Below, one piece after another: positions 50,196 through 62,673 of a stretch of DNA of 64,000 bases; the stretch's first letter is position 1; every line of letters begins with the position of its first letter. The stretch is from Thamnidium elegans (Eukaryota > Mucoromycota > Mucoromycetes > Mucorales > Mucoraceae), in NCBI GenBank assembly GCA_025201345.1, contig JAIXMG010000021.1:530501-594500 (forward strand). Reading direction: 5' to 3'. The translations under genes were made by a program, and so were the position numbers. A model generated the notes under the pieces. The model did not search any database and was not told the DNA's origin. It saw nothing but the letters and a program-made list of their open reading frames with translations.

Positions 50196-50873
50196 TTAGT
50201 TAAAACCTAAACCACCACGACGACCCATTTGCATTTGTTTTCTAAATTGCAAACCATGATCAAATTGCTTTTCTAAATCATTGGTGATACGTTCCTTTTC
50301 ATCTTCATCAATAGCACTTTTTAATCCACCGTATAAACCACCAGATTTCTTTGCAGGTGCTGTTGAGTTTTGTGGTGTGGCCTTTTTGGCTCCTAATAAT
50401 CTCATAAACTTGTTTTTCTTTTCATCGTCACCATTAAAAGATGCTTTGTTCCAATCATTCCAGCCAGCTGTACTCGATTCTTGAGTGTTAATCGTGTTGG
50501 TTGCCTTCTTTTGTTGAGGAATAACAGGTGTTTCCTGTTGTTTACTCTTCTTGTGGTAGTTTTCGTGAATAATAAATTCTTCTTCGCTTTCGCTCTCGCT
50601 GTGCTTTCTCTTCTTGTCCTTTTTCTCCTTCTTTTCTTTCTTTTCCTTTTTCTCCTTCTTGTCCTTTTTCTCTTTCTTTTCCTTCTTTTCTTTCTTTTCC
50701 TTCTTTTCCTACATGTCAAATATTAGAAAACACAATCGTCTAGATCTACTTTTTTTTTTTTTTTTTTTTTTGCTTCAAAATTTTACCTTCTTTTCCTTCT
50801 TTTCAACTACTTTTTCAGTCTTGTTTTCACTCAACTTTTCTGCCTTTTTGTCTTTTTTATCGCTTTTACCCAT
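50196..50873 (-). CDS. SMAP (small acidic protein-like) domain protein
   Basis: Two exons (50873-50787 and 50708-50196) give 199 residues. The first half is a long KEKK/DKK low-complexity run ending in RKHSESESEEE. The second half holds the conserved SMAP-type block GWNDWNKASFNGDDEKKNKF, then MRLLGAKK, and a C-terminal EKQFDHGLQFRKQMQMGRRG. Proteins with this domain are nuclear or nucleolar and poorly characterised. The Lys/Glu run is encoded by purine-rich repeats and makes antisense shadow frames of Phe/Leu. ATP4 converges with a 103-base gap. Confidence 0.75.
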
Positions 50874-51047
50874 TGTCAAAAAAAAAATAGATTTTAGTTC
50901 TTGAGAGAAAAAGTTTTTACTTGCGAAAAAAAATTTATTTATTTAAAAATACAATTCCATTTTTGGCATTAGCAGTCATTTCTGCAGAGAAAATATATAA
51001 AAAAAAAACCAAGATATCTAATTACTTTTACACACATGTATGTTCTT

Positions 51048-52593
51048 TTACATACTGAAGACTAAACAAGTACCATCATCAGAGGCAGTACAAATAACAT
51101 TACCATCGCTATTTAAAAAAAAAAAAATATGAGTAAAGGAAAAAAAAAAAAACATTTATATTAAACAAAAACTTACTCTGAAACTGCAATATCAAGTACG
51201 GTATCACGATGACCGGCCCAAGACTTGAGACACTGGCCAGTACGAGCATCCCACATCTTGACGGTTCTATCAGCAGAACATGTAGCAAGTAAAGGAGAAT
51301 TCTTTACGAATTTAGCTTTGACAACAGCATCTTCGTGGCTTAAAGTAGCACGAAGACGTAAAGTTTGAACGTCCCAAATAGAGACCTTACCGTCCACTGA
51401 ACCAGTAGCAGCCAAAGGAAGGACATCACAGAAAGAAGATGTTTCAATAGAATCTGTATGGTTTTCTAAAGCAGCAACAATCTATATATATATAGATTCT
51501 GTTTAGATACTTGATATTCATAAATTTCTTATTTTTGTTAACTTACGTGGCCGTTCGAAAGATTGACAAGACGAGCTTTACCAGAGACATCACCAGTGAT
51601 GGCTAAAGTACTATCTTTGTTGACACTGACAGAGTTGATAGGATCAACATGGAAACGAGCATCGTCACCAGTTAAACGGAATTCAGCAGAAGCAGTCTTG
51701 GGATCCCAAATAATAAAAGATGAGTCTTCAGAAGTAGAAACAATCTTTTTACCATCTCTTGTGAAACCACCGGCTGTAACTGGACCAGCATGACCATTAA
51801 AGATATTCATGAATTTACCAGAAGGCACTAAAGAAATACATTTTTTTTAGTTATCTTAGGATGCAACACTCTTTTACATATACTTACTGGCCCACATCCA
51901 AATGGTAGAATCTGTAGCACCGGCCAATAAAATGTTACCCTTAGGATGCCAGTCGATCCAGATAACCTCATCAGGACCATCAACCGAGACACAGAAATCA
52001 CCAGTCTCGGCATTCCAAACACGTACCTTACCATCCATAGCAGCAGAAGCGATATACTTACCGTCACAACTGAATGCAACCGCAGTAACAGAATCAGTAT
52101 GGCCGTCAAGGACCTTCATCATCTCGCCAGTATCACAACGCCAGAGATAACTCTTATCGTCACCACCACCACTACAGATAATACCGTTACTGGTAGGGTG
52201 CATAGCAATAGCATACACTGGTTCACGATGGTCAAAGAAACCTTGTACTGAGTCATCAGCAAGTTCCATAGTATTTTCATCATCGGGGTTGGGTCTAATT
52301 TCAAAGTCTCCACCAGATTCTATACTTTATTATTTAGTGCTGTTTCCCTATTTTATTTATTTTAGTTATCCTATTTTACCGTCCATGTTTTCTTCATCGT
52401 CTTCGTCATCGTCCATGGGCTCGCCTTGATCTAAATCAGGAATCTCTTCTTCAAGGACATCGCCTTCTTGAACGTATTCTTCTTCAACAAGGTTATCGAT
52501 TTCTTCTTCAAACTAAGAAGAAACATAGGTAAGTATTTGTTCTTTTCGAACGTTTTGGACCTACTTTTTCTTTACCTTTTCGGGGGTAGACAT
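51048..52593 (-). CDS. AAMP/Sqt1-family WD40 ribosome-assembly protein
   Basis: Six exons (52593-52576, 52512-52380, 52319-51888, 51827-51547, 51481-51177, 51108-51048) give about 409 residues. An acidic N-terminus (EEEIPDLDQGEPMDDDEDDE) precedes a seven-to-eight-blade WD40 propeller with GHTDSVTAVAFS, KVRVWNAETGDF, IWIDWHPKGNILLAGATD, SSFIIWDPKTAS and RTVKMWDARTGQCLKSWAGH. The acidic head followed by the propeller and the IWIDWHPKGN block match angio-associated migratory cell protein, whose yeast relative Sqt1 escorts ribosomal protein uL16. The same chaperone role is inferred here. The first coding exon is only 18 bases and the last 61. Confidence 0.87.
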
Positions 52594-53017
52594 TGTTCTG
52601 TATGTAATGAGTTGTACTTGATCAAAAAAAGAGAAGAAGGGAAAAAAAGAAAAAAAACAGTTTTCATACTGCCCGAAAAAAAAAAGCTACAGCAGTCACG
52701 ATATTGATTACAAATCTGTCATTGGCTTAAAAAAAAAAGTCATTTTGACCTTTTGGGAAGTGATTTTATGCAAATAGTTTTGAATGTCTTTTTTTTTTTA
52801 AAAAAAAAAGTATCAAAATAATAAAGCTGAATAGTACCTTGTCTTTAAATAATAATTTACGCTATAATTTAGTTGAATATTTATTACTTGTAAACAAGTC
52901 TATATATGCAGTAACATAAAAAAAAAAAAAGGCAGTAACTGGCGCCTTTTAAGTGCATGTGTGTTACAATTAAAAGAATAATATGGAACTTATTTGTAAT
53001 AAAAATGAATCTTTAAA
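52594..53017. other. AAMP promoter side and intergenic DNA
   Basis: Contains a perfect T11A10 tract at 52789-52809 and further A runs. No gene was seen. Confidence 0.45.
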
Positions 53018-54073
53018 TTATCTAGAGACATCAATTCTGCCATAATCTCTAAGGTTGTTACAAACATTCTTGGGGAGTTTTGGAATGGCCCTTGATATGA
53101 ATACCAGAAACAGAAAAGTTGGAACAAGGTGTATCCTTAGCGCAATCCAAGTTAACAATGGGTTTCTTTTTAACAGTTGAAGCAGATCTAAATAAAATCA
53201 TTAGCCATATACAAAATATTTGTTGTTAAATAATAGTTACCTAGAAATGTTGGTGAAAGTAACACCAGTAATATTCAAAGACGTGTTACCGTTCTTTTTA
53301 CAGAAATTCATTTGGTTCTTGTCACAGTAATGAGCAGCAACGATAATAGGGTTTTCACTGTTGGGAACCTTAACGTCGATGAACTTGACGTTGGAAACGA
53401 TACCCTTTCCTCCACTCCATGTCTTGATTCTAACACCATTTTGACAGTTGTTACATTCACTGTTGATAATTGTAACATCCTTGACGTTTTCAGTAGAGCC
53501 ACCCTTACCAAGTCTACCTATACTATCTATGCGTAATTAAAAAAGAATGAGAAACGTATTACTTGCATATATATATATATATTAGTTTCGTTACCTGAAA
53601 CCGTGATCACCGACACATTTGACATTAGAAACAGTAATACCAGTGTTCCCACCGTTAATAACAGTATAATCATCACCAACAATGAGCTCAGAATCCTTGA
53701 CAAGCAAGTTTTTGGTAGAAGAAATTTCCAAGGCGTCAGTGTTCATAGGTCTGTTGCTATTGAATGAAGCAGATTTAAAGTAGAGGTTATGAAGAACAAC
53801 ATTTTCAGCGCCGGTAACGCCCATATGAGCTCTAGGAGAGCTGAGGATCTTAAAGTGACCGAGTTGAGAGTTCTTGAGGGTGATTCTAAGAACAGTAGGA
53901 GCAGTAACATCTTTGGCATCCCACCAGGTTTGGCCATTACCGATGAAAGAGCCTCCGCCAGTCATATTGACATTTTCACCCTTCAAGGTAAGGAAAGCAC
54001 TTTCACCTCTGAATTTCTTGTGGTAAGCAGGCAAGTAAACTTTTCCTTGGAAATCAATATAGACGTTTTTCAA
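53018..54073 (-). pseudogene. Damaged GH28 exo-polygalacturonase-like gene
   Basis: Exons at 54073-53595, 53522-53241 and from 53187 onward encode the pectin-degrading GH28 beta-helix. The motifs are NTDALE, the aspartates in VGDDYTVING, GDHGFSIG (usually GGHG) and RIK in NGVRIKTW. Three things suggest a broken gene. There is no in-frame ATG, signal peptide or first coil, because the coding starts at an acceptor before LKNVYIDFQGKVYLP and the sequence upstream has a stop in the phase I tested. The conserved GG before HG is GD. Near the end the frame stops at 53058-53060, whereas removing one base in the GGGG at 53072-53075 would extend it through a Cys-containing NVCNNL end to 53018. A distant first exon or an assembly error cannot be excluded. 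Confidence 0.75.
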
Positions 54074-55919
54074 CTATCAAAATATAATTTTTAAAGTATT
54101 AATTAATAACGAAAAATGCTGCTGAAAAAGATATAGAAAAAAAAAAAAGACACTTGTATAAATAACACTTAAGGAAATACTAAACTACCTTGTTGCTGTT
54201 GTATGTAATCTAGTGTAACCGTATGTCAATAATAGGGTACTTCCATGCTGATAAGTGCCCGTACTTTGAAGTTTCTATGTGTTCCTCAATTCTGGTATGT
54301 ATCCGCGGTAGCACATCCGACTGGTGTAACACCTGTACTTGGAATTAATGCGTGAAAATCTTAATGTATCAATCTGTTCATTTACATTAAACGTTATTAC
54401 AACCTATTTTATTTTATTTTTTTTAAAAAAAAAAATCTCCCCCTCTCCTTCCACAAAATGCTTTACAGTATTTTTGATAGCAGGAATTAAAAAAAAAAAG
54501 TATTTATTTTCTTCTAACTACATGAAATCTGCTCCGAAAAAAATGTAAGAGCTTTATTACCTTCTTCCGCAGTTCTGTAAGTACCCTTGACTGACCAGCC
54601 TTCAAGAAGCACAACTATGCAGTTATAAACTAGGATCACTTATAAGAGATGTAAACGACATAATATCAAGAAAGCATGAGTGCCTCCTTTTTTCCTTCGA
54701 AGCCATAATAAGTACTTTATAGATATTTTTTTTTATCGTAAGTCGTTACTTGATACGTATTAGTCAATTATATTATATTACCACTTGGAATAAGCACCAA
54801 AAAATAAAATGCTCGTGCAGTATTTGTATTACCGGATCTATAAATCCCATCCGCCGCTCTATTTAAGGATGATCCTTCACGACTACTGTAGTAGCAGCAG
54901 TAAACGAAAATAAACAATACTCGTGATACTTGTTATGTAGTTACTAATGCCAAAAAAAAAATATATATATATATATAGTAAAGTCATCATATATTAAAGG
55001 TCAAAGTAGCAAGTACTTGAACTAGCTTGATATTCTACTTTTAATTACCATGAATTAATCCAAACATCCTCTATCATTTTGACTAGACCAATAGAAAGTA
55101 TAAATATGTAATCTAATAATATTCCCTTTCCCTTACACTCATGCAATAAAAACAAACAAATAATGTCTCACAGCATCTCCCTTTTTTTTTTTTTTTGTAT
55201 TCTATGTGTGTGTGTGTGTGTGTGTTTGTCAATAAAAAACACGTACTGCTTTTAATTCTAAAAAAAAAATGACATACATGTTATGAGCAGATGGTACCAT
55301 CCTTTGTGCTAGAGTAACAAAAGTATTTATTAAACAACTAATAAGTTTCTTCGGCCGTGTTAGAAAGTATCTTTGCTTCGTGTACGTACGCTAGAGATTT
55401 ATATTTAGATAATCTTCTGTTTGTAATTGTACGACCTGTAATCGTCGAAGGACACTTGAACTAGTGAAGTGACAATATGCAATATTTAAAGTGTGATGTT
55501 TACAACCCATGATTGGACTGCTGGTGCTTCCCCCCCCCCTCCTTTTTTTTTGGTACCCTGTGAGTAATAAGATGCCGTTACTTTGTAAACCGAGAGAGAG
55601 GTACACTTTGTTATCGTTTATTAAATAAAATGCAATCATGTTCCTTTTAAAATTCAATATCTTGTTGTATAGTGCAATATTGATATCAAGCTCCCTTTTT
55701 TGTTTCCATCCATGCACTATGCAACTATATAAATGTCATTCTATCAAAAGGGTGTCATATATACAATATAATTTATCGTTAAATAACAATGAGTTTTATT
55801 ATGAATATGGTGGATATTAATTAAACATTTGCTGTAAAAAAAAGTTTTAAGACCTACTTAAATCGCGATAAATGGAATAAAACATAACTAAACCGAACAC
55901 AACCGGAAATAGACACGAC

Positions 55920-55920
<1 letters not shown>
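54074..55920. other. Gene-poor region upstream of GH28 gene
   Basis: A GC-richer patch at 54230-54350 reads VTPVGCATADTYQN on the minus strand and then stops. It may be a mobile-element or first-exon remnant. A T8A11 tract lies at 54417-54435 and a GT microsatellite at 55206-55224. The 108-codon minus frame at 55391-55717 shows no motif. Confidence 0.4.
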
Positions 55921-55961
<41 letters not shown>

Positions 55962-56023
55962 GTGAGACTACATCATAATGCAGCATTAAGGGTTTCCTAG
56001 TCCTAGTTGATGGGAACGTACTG

Positions 56024-56051
<28 letters not shown>
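55921..56051. repeat. Long T run and A run flanking a short unique core
   Basis: About 40 T (55921-55960) and about 28 A (56024-56051) flank about 63 bases of unique sequence. The two runs are complementary, so a transcript or single strand could fold into a long A-T stem. Confidence 0.8.
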
Positions 56052-56054
<3 letters not shown>

Positions 56055-56333
56055 TCTTTTGACAACTGACCAATTACCAACAGTAATACGTGGTAAGAAG
56101 AAATACATTCTTGGTAATGTCGAGACTTTTATATATACAAAAGATATAGTTCTTTTAGTAAAACTATATCATTCTCGATGTACTAGCGCTAATAGTAAAA
56201 AAGTTAAATCGAATTATTATAAATAGAAAATATGCCTTCAAGTTGACATACATAAAAAAAGCACACCGGTTTCTTATTGGTACACACAGGAAGCATATAT
56301 ATAAAAAAGAATGGGGGATTTATTTATTTTTTT

Positions 56334-57138
56334 TTACAAAGAAGTTTTCCACTCTGGTGCATTAAAATTTAAACCCTTCCTTGAAGGTAAAGGTGTAGGA
56401 GGCGTATGATATTGAGGAGATCCAACGCTCGTAGCAGGAGGAGTAATGGATGGGGTAGGTATCTTTACTTTACATTGAATGATTTCGCCATTCATATTAG
56501 TAGTATCAAATATTAAGTATCCATCTTCTTCTTTATAACCTTCATTTTCAGACTGTTCAGGTTCATCAGTACTAGTATTCATAGTAGGCTGAGTCGATTT
56601 TTGTTTATATTCTTCAAATTCAATTTGAATAGCATTGTATTTGGATAATAGTAATTGATGTTTATTAAATAAATCCAGGTATTGCTTATTTGTTACCATG
56701 GCTTCATCATGCGGTCTGATATTATATGGTTGTTGATCTGGCTTCATAGAAGGATGCAACAGAATTGGCTTATTATCTTCTAATGCTTGAAGCCGTTGTT
56801 CAAACCGTTTTTTAGTAACTTCTAGAGATAATAATCGTAATTCCATTTCATCATACTTTTCTTGTCTAGCCCATAATGTATCTAAATTACTTGTATGCTT
56901 CTATATATTATAGGTTAATGCATGATTTTATATTTAGATAGCAAGTTATACAAACATGTGAAGCGTAAGACAAGTGTTGTGGTAAAGAGTGTGTTGTAAT
57001 AGTTGTACGTTGATCATCCATATCTTCTTCATCCATAATACAAGAAGAAGAAGATGAGGATGATTCCTTTTCTATAAACCGAACAATAGCGGGATCTATA
57101 AATGATATAGAAGAAAGTGTATGTCTTCTTCTAAACAT
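56334..57138 (-). CDS. Coiled-coil protein of unknown function
   Basis: Two exons (57138-56956 and 56900-56334) give 249 residues. After a Ser-rich N-terminus (MFRRRHTLSSISFIDPAIVR) a heptad-like region runs from about residue 65 to 95 (EKYDEMELRLLSLEVTKKRF and beyond) and again around 120-150 (NKHQLLLSKYNAIQIEFEEY). The C-terminus is Pro/Ser/Thr-rich with SITPPATSVG and TPPTPLPSRK, possible proline-directed phosphorylation sites. I do not recognise the family. It is divergent from the FHIP gene, 347 bases apart. Confidence 0.65.
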
Positions 57139-57485
57139 TATCAAGTATAAAAAATTAACGTCAAAACCAAGGTTTTTTGTTTCTGCTTTATATATATATA
57201 TATGTGTGTGTGTAGTAATACTAACCTAGTATAATCCATAATATAATACGTTGAATAAATAAATAACAAAAAAAAAAAAAAAAAAAGGAAAAAAAAAAAG
57301 AAAGTTATTATATTAATACTTTCCCCTCTTTCTCCTTCATTTTTTTTTTACTTGCAAAAAAAAAAACTGTCCACGTCAGCCCAATCAAATATTACCCCTA
57401 TTATTACATATATATATATATATATTATTATTACCTTTTTACTCTTTTTTTCCTTTTTTTAAAAAAAAAAACATCATCTATTATC
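57139..57485. promoter_or_regulatory. Probable bidirectional promoter
   Basis: The starts of the coiled-coil gene (minus) and the FHIP gene (plus) are 347 bases apart. The gap holds A-rich runs (57268-57285), TA repeats (57411-57425) and a T7A11 tract at 57454-57471. No factor site could be named. Confidence 0.4.
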
Positions 57486-60400
57486 ATGTCCATGTTCCTT
57501 TCCAAATTCCTTTCTGGAAGGAATGTGGCTAAATCCAAGCTGGAATTATTAACAGAAGCTTGGACAAATATTCAAAAATATTATGAAACTGCTGCTGGTA
57601 TAGTGTTATTAATACGAGGTTTCTTCTTTTTTTTAATACGAATAGAAACAACAACAACAAAAAAAGAAAAAAAAAAAAAGTAAATATTAACTCTTATTTA
57701 TTTTAGATCCTTTAAAAGATGCTGTTGATTTAACACCCATTCCTTGCAGTTTACAAAGTATTGTAAAGTTGATTCAAGCAGAAGAAGTTGAACATCATCG
57801 AGCAAGTGGAAGTTTAGAAACTGGACCATGTTTAGAATATTTATTACAAAAGCGCGTACTAGAAGAACTAGTTGAATTTGCTAAAGTCGATGTAACGTAT
57901 ACTTGATAATTTATTTTCAGTGGTTACTTAATAATTTTTTTTAAGACACCGTATGGTATGCGAGTGCATTGTTTAAGGTTCTTTTGTAGCCTAGTGACCA
58001 ACGTTCATGCTCAATTACTACCAGAGCGAGCAGTTCATGTTCCGCTTCAAAAATTAATTACTTCCTGTCATCGATTGATTGCACATCATTATGAACAATT
58101 GGCTACAGAAGTAGAAGTTAGCTTTGAAGAAAGAACAGCAGCCATTTCTGAATTATCATTAGAACTTGTAAAGTTAATGCATGGAGTGTTTTCTCATTTT
58201 AAAGGAGCAAATGCAGCTCTGATGGATTTATTTTTTGAAAGGGGTTGGTGTAGAGCTTTAGGTGAAAACGTTTGGAGAAGCTCAAAAGATGGAAAAAATT
58301 TACATAAAAGAAGAGAAAGCTTTGAAGAAAAAATCGCCTGGAATATATTTTTAACAGTAAATGTACTGATCTTTATTAAACTGTACAGTAACATCTAAAC
58401 TTTTTTTTTTTTTTTTTTTTTTTTTTGTAGCCAAGATTTGATATGTTTACTTATTTAATTGATTATATGAATATACCTGGTGAAACTGGTGAAATAGCTA
58501 GAGAAGCAATCTTGTTTGCTTTACGTTTATTAGAGGATGATCCTGAATACGTTTGTTACGTTGTAGAATATTCTGGTTTATGTGAAGTCATGGTAAGTTC
58601 TCTCTCTCTTTTTTTTTTTGTTGCTGTTGTTCATATATAACAAATTCTAATCAAAACCAACAACTTTTTTTTTTCTTTTTTAAAAAAGGCTGAGAGACTT
58701 TCTCTGTTCTTTGCTTGTTTACCAAAAAATGCAGGCGCTTTCAATATTTCCAGTAACAACCGTGTTAGTGCTGTTAGAACGTCCAGAAGAAGTATTACAT
58801 TTTCTGTGCCTGCCATGATCACCAACAATAGTTTAATGATTACGGTCAATGCACAAAACAGTTTTAAAAAGAAGCGTAGAAAGCGTAGCCCATTTGACGT
58901 CAATTTTGTACGCACATTAGAATCCATTCAAGAAAAGGAGCGAGTAGTAGATGAATTTTATAGTTTTTGGGAATATTTAAATGATGTGGCTCGTGTTGCT
59001 GAAAAGAGATTAATGACCGCATTGATGGCGCAATTAACCACCATCTTTTGGCATCCAACCGTATGTGCTGCACTTAGTTCTCCTTCAGCTGAAACTGCTA
59101 CTTCTGCAACTGCATATACTACTGAAATGATTCGTTCCTTGACTGATCAAAGGTTATTACATGTCTTTTTAGTTGTACTCTTGGGTGAAGATGGTGGTAT
59201 TGGAAAAGATATCGAACCTGAAGTCAAATCATATATGCCTATTCAAGATTTAATCGATGATGACCGTGATGACCGTGATGACGAAGTGATGTCTGCTCAA
59301 ACTGGAAGTGATGATGGAATAAAGAACCCAGATGAACCTACCAAAGCAAATAGTGAAGTTGCAGATGAAGAATGGACGTTACGTTTACTTTTAATTAATC
59401 GTATTGACGCTGAAAATCATGAACTTGCTTTAGCTTCGTTGCGTTTATTTGATACCATTATGGAAACTTACAATCAATTTGCGATCTACAACCTAGTTCT
59501 TCGAAACTATCTCGATATTTCTCCTGACGGAGAATATATTGAAGATGAAGCCAGAGATGTGACAGATACTTCTTCTGTGGGATCAAAGATAGTTGATAAT
59601 GCTAGTATTGTCACCGTAGAAGAACCTGCCAAAGTGGATGATTTAGCTATTGGTGATAACGCTTCTTCTTCCAATAGTAATACGAACAGTGCTACTAAAA
59701 AGGAAAATAAGACCGAAAAAGTACGCTGGCTAGTAGAAAGGTAACTTACACAGAGAAAAAAAAAAAGAAGTTGTTACCCCTTTTATTTATTTGATTTTAT
59801 TTTTTATTTTTTTAGAGTATTATCTTTATTACCATTGGAAGATGAACTTGAGCGCATGAAATCGCCACCACTTTCTTCTGTTATCCAAACAGATTCATTC
59901 ATCTCAACAGTACATGGATCAGAAGATCCCAATAACAATCCGTATGCTGTTGTTCCTGGTAACAGTTACGATGATTACTTTCACGAAGCACAAGAAAGAT
60001 TCCATTATGCTTTATTAGCAAAGAATTTTTGGCAAACACCTTATCCACCTGTTAAAACCCGCAAGGATTTTGAACGTGAAGCAGAGAACCGTAAGGGACG
60101 TCCCAGTCGACCTAAAGACGGCGGTGGTGCGGAGGTACCTACCGATCAAGCCAGTATCACCAGTACAACCACCACCATCACGAGTAAAAAACCTGAAGCA
60201 TTTGAAGGATTGTTTCTTAGTCGTCTCTTTGATCAATTTTATAAAATGTTGGAATTACCAATGGAACAAAACTTGTTGGTCACCAGTATCTTGCAAAAGA
60301 TTGCGGGTGTTGTAGATAAACGTATGGATGGAGTTATTTGTGATTGGCGTGCGGTCCGAGTAGGTATTGACGGTGCACTTTACGGCGGTGTGTGGGCTTT

Positions 60401-61340
60401 ACCAAGCGCAAAAAGTAATCGTCGTAGTTTATATGCTTTATTAGAACAAGTAACTTTTGAAGCTTTAAAAAGAGCTCAGTTAGTTCCTAATTTTGAAACC
60501 CGGATTTCGTTAGCTAAAAAACGTGGCATCTTACCCGGCGGTGGCGCCGTGATACAACCACAGAGTAACCCATCACTGACTACAGACCATCGTAGTAATG
60601 TACGAAGAGAGAGTAATAGTAGCCATCATAACAATAGTACAGTTTCCCCGCGAACCAGTGATCATATATCAAGAAGTCAACAAAGTCTTTCCAAAATTGT
60701 GTTTAATAAGGGATCGACATCTACTTTGATGCCTTCTTCCCCACGAAGTCCTTCTATACCTACCGCAACTAAATCAGCAGGTCTTTTACCTTTGAGAATT
60801 ACAAGGGATATGGGTATTGGTGGTAGTGGAGGTAGTGGTGGTGGAGGATCACCTGGTGGACCCAACTCACCTTCTTCCTCCTTCTTTCAAAATTCTCAAC
60901 GAGCAAATGCGACACCTGTCACCATAACAAACCCATTTGCTAAACTTTCAAATTTTGTAAACTCTTATATTGTATTACAAGAGTTCTGTAAAGAACTTGC
61001 GGCAGTGATACTGGTTCGACATGCTACAAATTATAATGAGATTGGATTTGTACGATACCAAGAACAGAGAGAGATGATGTTGATCGATCCAGGACAATCA
61101 GGTGTTACTACAGGTGGTGGTAATAACACTCAAGATTGGTTAATGGACGAAGCTAATGATGATGATGAAGAAGATACCAATTATAAACAAAGAAATTTTG
61201 ATAAATGGAAAAATAGAATCTCGGTCGTTTCTACTTTGGCAGATTGGAGAAGTGTGAGAAGTTTAGATACAATTGATGAAGCAATTACTGCTAGAGTACC
61301 CTCTAGAACAACTGGTTCATCTGAAGCTGTCAAGAGTTAA
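57486..61340 (+). CDS. FHIP (FAM160/RAI16-like) family protein
   Basis: Six exons (57486-57597, 57707-57891, 57946-58356, 58431-58592, 58689-59740, 59816-61340) join in phase to about 1148 residues. FHIP proteins join Hook and FTS (AKTIP) in the FHF complex, which links early endosomes to dynein. The family helical core is visible early: SIVKLIQAEEVEHHRASGSL with a GPCLEYLLQK block, YGMRVHCLRFFCSLV, then EREYHYL-like helices further on, and GLFLSRLFDQFYKMLELPME followed by NLLVTSILQKIAG. Long disordered insertions follow, rich in Ser, Gly and Asp (GGSGGSGGGGSPGGPNSPSS). Filamentous fungi use this complex for endosome motility in hyphae, so the same role is inferred. Confidence 0.85.
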
Positions 61341-61550
61341 ATTCCTTTTGTTATCTTATTATTCCTTATTATATATATATATATCAACCGTTCTTTTTTC
61401 TTTCTTTTTTTTTTTTTACTTTTAAAAAAAAACTAATTATATTTATACTTTTTTTCTCTTTTTTTTTTTTCTTTTTTTTTTTTTTTCTTTTTTTTTTTTT
61501 TTCTATTTTACTTTTTTATTCCAATAAAAAAAAATGTGCCTTGTTTTTTT
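61341..61550. other. Pyrimidine-rich convergent spacer
   Basis: The gap between the FHIP gene and MRM1 is dominated by T and CT runs. It probably holds both polyadenylation regions. Confidence 0.4.
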
Positions 61551-62673
61551 TTATACTGAAATAGCGGTAGAAATAAGAACACCAGCGGCTACACCAACAT
61601 TTAAACTATCAATTGAACCATAAAAGTCGTCTTTACATGCATTAGGAATACTAACAAATGATTGACAGCTGTTCTTGACGTTGGTACGAAGACCAGTTCC
61701 TTCGTTACCCAATACTAAAATAACAGGTTTTTCACCAGCGTTTTGACGGAACTGAGTGAGTCCAATGGAAGGATTGGCATCACCTGCAGCACCAATAATA
61801 TCCCATCCATTTTCGTTTGATTCCTTCAAGAACTTGACCAGGTTAGGTGATGAATAGATATCCATCATTTCAATAGCTCCCGAACTAACTTTGGATACGG
61901 CAGGACTAAGTGGTGCGCTGTTCTTGCTACAGAGTAATACACCGTCTACACCAAAGAAATAAGCAGTTCTTAAAATCGAGCCTAAATTCTATAATAAAAA
62001 AACCTTAGCATCATTTGATATATGGACATTATATAAATATTGTACCTGAGGATCTTGAACTTCGTCTAACGCAATCCAAAATGGTTGACGGTTGTGTTGA
62101 TCAAATTTTATAGTGGCATATTCTTTTTGGCTGTTATTTTCTCGGTCTTCTTCACTACCTCTCTTATTTACTCTGGGTACTGCTTCATATTGGTTATTGT
62201 TTACTGAAGATAGTGCACTAATCTCTATTGGGTTTCTTGCTGAAGCTTTCAATACTACACCCTTTTTTTTTTATAAAAAAAAAAAAAAAAAGAAATACAA
62301 AATGTTACAAAAAATTTATTTTATTTTTTCTTCTTTTTCTTTTTTTTACCTGGTGAGTTTTATTATCTGTCAAATTATTAAGTTCGCCTTTATCCATAGC
62401 AACCGTATAAATGTTAGCTTCTTTTGACAACTGAAGAATCTTATCCATCAATGTAGCATCTTTCTTTTGTGTTGTCTTCTTTTCATCCGATTCTAAAACG
62501 TATAAAGAATCAAGTACAGATCTCTTTTTGGATTGTAAGGCAGAAAGTACACTAGACAAGCCATAAACGTGGTCCCATGGGCTACGAACTGGTGCAGCAC
62601 GAGTGGGAAAGGGTTTACGGTATCCTGTGTTGGAGAAATTACGAATGAGTATACGAGATCGAAGAGCTAACAT
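61551..62673 (-). CDS. MRM1: Mitochondrial rRNA 2'-O-ribose methyltransferase Mrm1
   Basis: Three exons (62673-62350, 62261-62046, 61988-61551) give 325 residues. The start MLALRSRILIRNFSNTGYRK looks like a mitochondrial presequence. A SpoU substrate-binding domain follows (WDHVYGLSSVLSALQSKKRS), then the SPOUT knot with motif 1 NLGSILRTAYFFGVDGVLLC, motif 2 VILVLGNEGTGLR and motif 3 SIDSLNVGVAAGVLI, which bind S-adenosylmethionine. Mrm1 methylates a guanosine in the peptidyl-transferase centre of the mitochondrial large rRNA. The linker between the domains carries a hydrophilic insert (NKRGSEEDRENNSQKE). The start is supported by the presequence and by the upstream T-rich region. Confidence 0.9.

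Noticed and set aside
50402..50726. Long Phe/Leu-rich and Arg-rich frames on both strands
   Set aside because: They are shadows of the KEKK-encoding repeat of the SMAP-domain gene in other frames.
55391..55717. 108-codon minus-strand frame
   Set aside because: No motif, it crosses T and C runs, and a chance opening is likely.
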